Of a DNA stretch of 20,119 nt, positions 17,138 to 20,119 are shown piece after piece; positions within the stretch are counted from its first letter, which is position 1, and every line of letters begins with the position of its first letter. The position numbers were made by a program, and so were the translations under genes. The DNA is taken from contig BFEA01000533.1 of assembly GCA_003427395.1 (NCBI GenBank), positions 324,517-344,635 on the forward strand, written 5' to 3'. Below the pieces are notes generated by a model that saw only the letters and a list, made by a program, of their open reading frames with translations, searched no databases and was not told the origin of the DNA. The stretch comes from Chara braunii. Lineage: Eukaryota > Streptophyta > Charophyceae > Charales > Characeae.

Positions 17138-19911
17138 CTTGTTTCTAGCACCCGGCCCCTGTTTTTCATGAAAGAGTACCAATCGGTTCTTCTGGTCAGG
17201 GCAACCCCTTTTCTTAAATGAGGATTATTTCAGACCCCCCATTAAGGTCTCCCTAATCTACCTTCCAATTCCTAAGTACCTCTTTTCCCATAATTCCCTC
17301 GGTCGGCCACCCATTTGTCCACATTCTTTCTCTTGGTTCCATTCCAATTGACCTCTATCCTTCTTCCTTCTGATCATCTCTCACTCGTCTGGACTTAGAA
17401 GGGAGGGGGAATAGACTTAGAAGAATACCCGTCCAACAATCCAAGCTCAATCAATCTTTACGGGGGAGGGTACATAAAAAAAATTAGGCAATCTCACATA
17501 CGGGTCGGTCATCTCCTCACCGGCCATCCCAATATGGTATCTCCGCTGGTACTATCGGTAGGGTTTTATCCCATACCTAAAGCACAACTCAACCGTCGCG
17601 AGCGCGGTACCCAGGTCTCAGCAAGGCTTTCGCCCTTTCCTCCTTACCCAGAATACCCCATCCCTTCTTGCCGCTTTGCACATCCATACCGACACCGAGG
17701 GTTACCTCGAGTGCCTAAATACAGGGACAAAGTCAGTCGTCTGGGCATTCACTTCCATCGGTCCGACAAGAATCAGCCTTTCCCAAAACCATGCTACGAG
17801 AAGTTATTGATCGCCTCCCAAGCTCCGTCTTTGCCCCCATGCAGCGGTGCTCCCTCCGCCAGTCCACAGACTAGGCCCCGCGTGAGGAACGTTTCACACC
17901 CCGCCCGACAAATCAATCGAGCCGAAGCCCGTCACCGCGCGGACGAGGATGCTAATAAGCACTCAACGTGACAAACTCCTGTTAGACAGCTCGGTGGCAT
18001 GACCCCTGCATACGAACAAACGGCAGCCTGCAAAGAGAATGATGTTTGGCAACCCGCACTGGCCGGTGCAAACCAATCCTTTCCTTCCGAAAGGCAGGAC
18101 GCTCGAATCCCATCATGCGAACACAAGTCCCAAGTGGGACACATATAGTACAAGTGACATTCCCTTAGTGCACCCAGCGTTTCCTACCCATAACTCACAG
18201 ATTTTTTCTCAGGACAATGAGTGTCACTCCCCCTACTTTTATACATAGTGGTTCGTTCCTTCTCGTGAGAATCTTCAAGGGTGAACTAGTTTTCCTCGGA
18301 GTCTAGCAACTCCCTTCATTTCCCTTCTCTTCACTTGCCTGTCCTTTCATAGGGTAGGATTGTTCCTTCTTGATAACCCGTTGTGTTCATATTGGTTCCT
18401 TCAAGCATTTCAAAAAAAGGTGCAAAGTGCATGAGCCCACTGAGCTCAAATAAGGAGATAGAAGGGCACCCGTCCGGTCGGATCACTCCGCCGCGGGATT
18501 TTCATTGGAGCCAGGCCTAGGCCAAGCACCAGCCGCCTGCCAGGTAACCGGAGCCCTTCTTTCATACGAAGAGGAAGGGTCGACCTGCGACTTGCCCAAG
18601 GCTTCCCCGGACTGGCGAACACCAACACCGGACGAAGGAGGGCTATAACCATTCCACAAGGAAATGACTGATCAAGTGCATAGCATGCATGTTATACCTC
18701 CAGGCCTGGCCATGCCATGCGCTCAATCACCCTCAAATCTGATTTCTCACAAGGGAAAGAGCAAACACAAGTCCATTTTCCTTATCTTGGGTTGTGTACA
18801 CGTCAATGCGTCGGGCGCCCCCATCGGAATCGCAAGGGTCAATTTAACCCCCTGCCCGTCACCTCCACCATTTTTGTAGGGCCAAACCCTGGTAGACTTT
18901 CGAGCCTTAATCGACCCCACTGCGGGTCCCTGTTGGCTCGGCCCGCCCACACTCATGCTCAGGGCGCAGGCCATTCGTCCCAAGTTCACCCCCACCTAGT
19001 GCTTTGAGATGGATGGGGGTAGGCCATCGCGCGAAAGAGCTTTGACATTGGGGATGTAGCTCAACCCTCACGCCGGGTGGTAGTCTCGTTGGTCGTTCCA
19101 CAACGCTGTGTTCTCAAACAACTGCTCCTTCCAATAAGCAGGCAGTCCAGGAGTTCTTTGAGCATTTCTCTTCTCTTGTGCGTAGGCTAAGCGTCATCCT
19201 TAGGCCACGCACCATTTCCCTAAGCATTTTGGCTATACGGAGTCATCGGGGTGCGGTGGGGCCGTCCTTCCCCTCGCCTCTACGCATCCATCGGATCTCT
19301 CAATTTGCTTCCCACGTTATTGAAGTAGGCCCCTTAGTCTTTTCGGGGTCCTCATATGCATGCACACACAACATCACTTTTTCCTTGGCAGGACAACACT
19401 CCCATTTGCACCCCAAGTCTTCAAACGCACAAGTCATATCCATGGGGTAGTTCTATGTCAAGGGTCCCATAGCCCCTACGCCCTCTTCCGTTTCCCTCTT
19501 GATGCCCGGTTCCACTTGCCCCTATCCCGCTCAAGCCATCTTTGTCAATCACTGACCTGCACAATCCCACATAAACAAGAAGATCCATACAATCCCCCAT
19601 CGGGGGTCATCACATAGCCCTTCCCACATGCCTATTCTTTCAAGTCCTTTGGCTGCTCATTGTTCCCTCCTGTTGTTCAATCAGCCCATTTTCTTCTCAT
19701 AGTCATGCAGTCAGGGAGATGGTTGAGTCAAACAAACCTCACTTTCAACTTATGCTTTCTTCCGGATTCCGCCTCTCCTACTTCCTTTTTTTTGACGTCC
19801 TCTCTCTTGCCTTCTTGGTGGCACAAGGGACCGGCTACCCCCCCCTTGTCCTCTTTCTCCACCAAGTGAGGTCTGATTTCGTTCTCCGCTCGTGCCCTGA
19901 CAATGTTTTCC
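17138..19911. other. Long stretch without a supported gene
   Basis: Both strands were read. The longest plus frame (17534-17971, 145 codons) is rich in Pro, Arg and Ser, without family motifs, and I do not call it. Direct repeats of GACTTAGAAG occur near 17392 and 17413. If the retroelement has a 5' LTR it should lie here or further right, but I saw no sequence repeated in the left part of the window. Confidence 0.5.
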
Positions 19912-20119
19912 AAGTGAGGGGGGGGAAGGGTTAGTCATATGTTAAGTGAGGGGAAGGGAGAGAGAGGGCCAGATGATGATGCGAGAAAGAGAGAGGGGAA
20001 GAGAGAGAGAGAGAAAAGGCAAGGGGGGGAAAGGAGAGAGGGGGAAAGAGGGGGAGAGAGAGAGAAGGGAAAGAGATAGGAGGAGAGCGAAAGAAGGAAG
20101 GAAAGATAGATAGATAGAT
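19912..20119 (+). repeat. Purine-rich low-complexity tract with GA and GATA repeats
   Basis: From about 19912 to the window edge the plus strand is almost purely G and A, with GAGAGA runs and a terminal GATAGATAGATAGAT. The preceding sequence is pyrimidine-rich, so the strand bias flips abruptly here. It runs off the window edge. Confidence 0.85.

Noticed and set aside
17534-17971. Plus-strand 145-codon ORF as a gene
   Set aside because: Composition is Pro/Arg/Ser-rich without motifs; the length is within chance for this base composition.
18870-18990. Plus-strand peptide with ALIDPTAG, faintly like an aspartic protease of another retroelement
   Set aside because: The triad is wrong, stops surround it, and no other retroelement domain lies on that strand.
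19045-19110. tRNA-like 5' end GGGGATGTAGCTCA on the plus strand
   Set aside because: No GGTTCGA-type B-box or matching acceptor stem at the right distance.

Overview
This is eukaryotic, repeat-rich DNA with almost all recognisable coding signal on the minus strand. The clearest object is a decayed Ty3/gypsy (Metaviridae) LTR retrotransposon lying right to left: Gag (start near 13059), a zinc-knuckle region, aspartic protease, reverse transcriptase, RNase H, and an integrase ending at 6514. Its key pol residues can still be read, but the frame is broken by many nonsense codons and several frameshifts, so this copy is a relic. I found no flanking pair of LTRs, no primer-binding site and no polypurine tract that I could defend, so the element's true ends are unknown. 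The wording of the pol domains and the DNMT3-type fragment make a streptophyte (charophyte) alga with a large genome my best guess. That guess is from memory and of modest confidence.

Layout from left to right. 1-1690 is pyrimidine-rich non-coding DNA with a 114-bp tandem duplication, two perfect hairpins and a 24-27-bp tandem array. 1693-2190 (minus) is a broken fragment of a DNMT3-like DNA cytosine-5 methyltransferase. 2437-2745 is a roughly 66-bp tandem array. 2746-5239 has no convincing gene but holds three more short tandem arrays. 5240-6145 (minus) is an intact, charged ORF of about 301 codons with three SUMO-interaction-like motifs. 6514-13059 (minus) is the gag-pol relic. 13060-13525 is a spacer. 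13526-17137 (minus) is a tandem array of four divergent copies of one unrecognised protein family. 17138-19911 has no supported gene. 19912-20119 is a purine-rich microsatellite tract.

The unusual part is what surrounds gag-pol in the same orientation. Upstream of gag lie four paralogous modules of about 800-870 bp. Downstream of integrase lie a SIM-motif ORF and, farther on, a methyltransferase fragment. These could be extra cargo of a large retroelement family, or unrelated relics nested together. The sequence alone does not decide. All four modules carry premature stops. In three of them a stop replaces a tryptophan that a sister copy still encodes as TGG, which suggests G-to-A decay of the coding strand.
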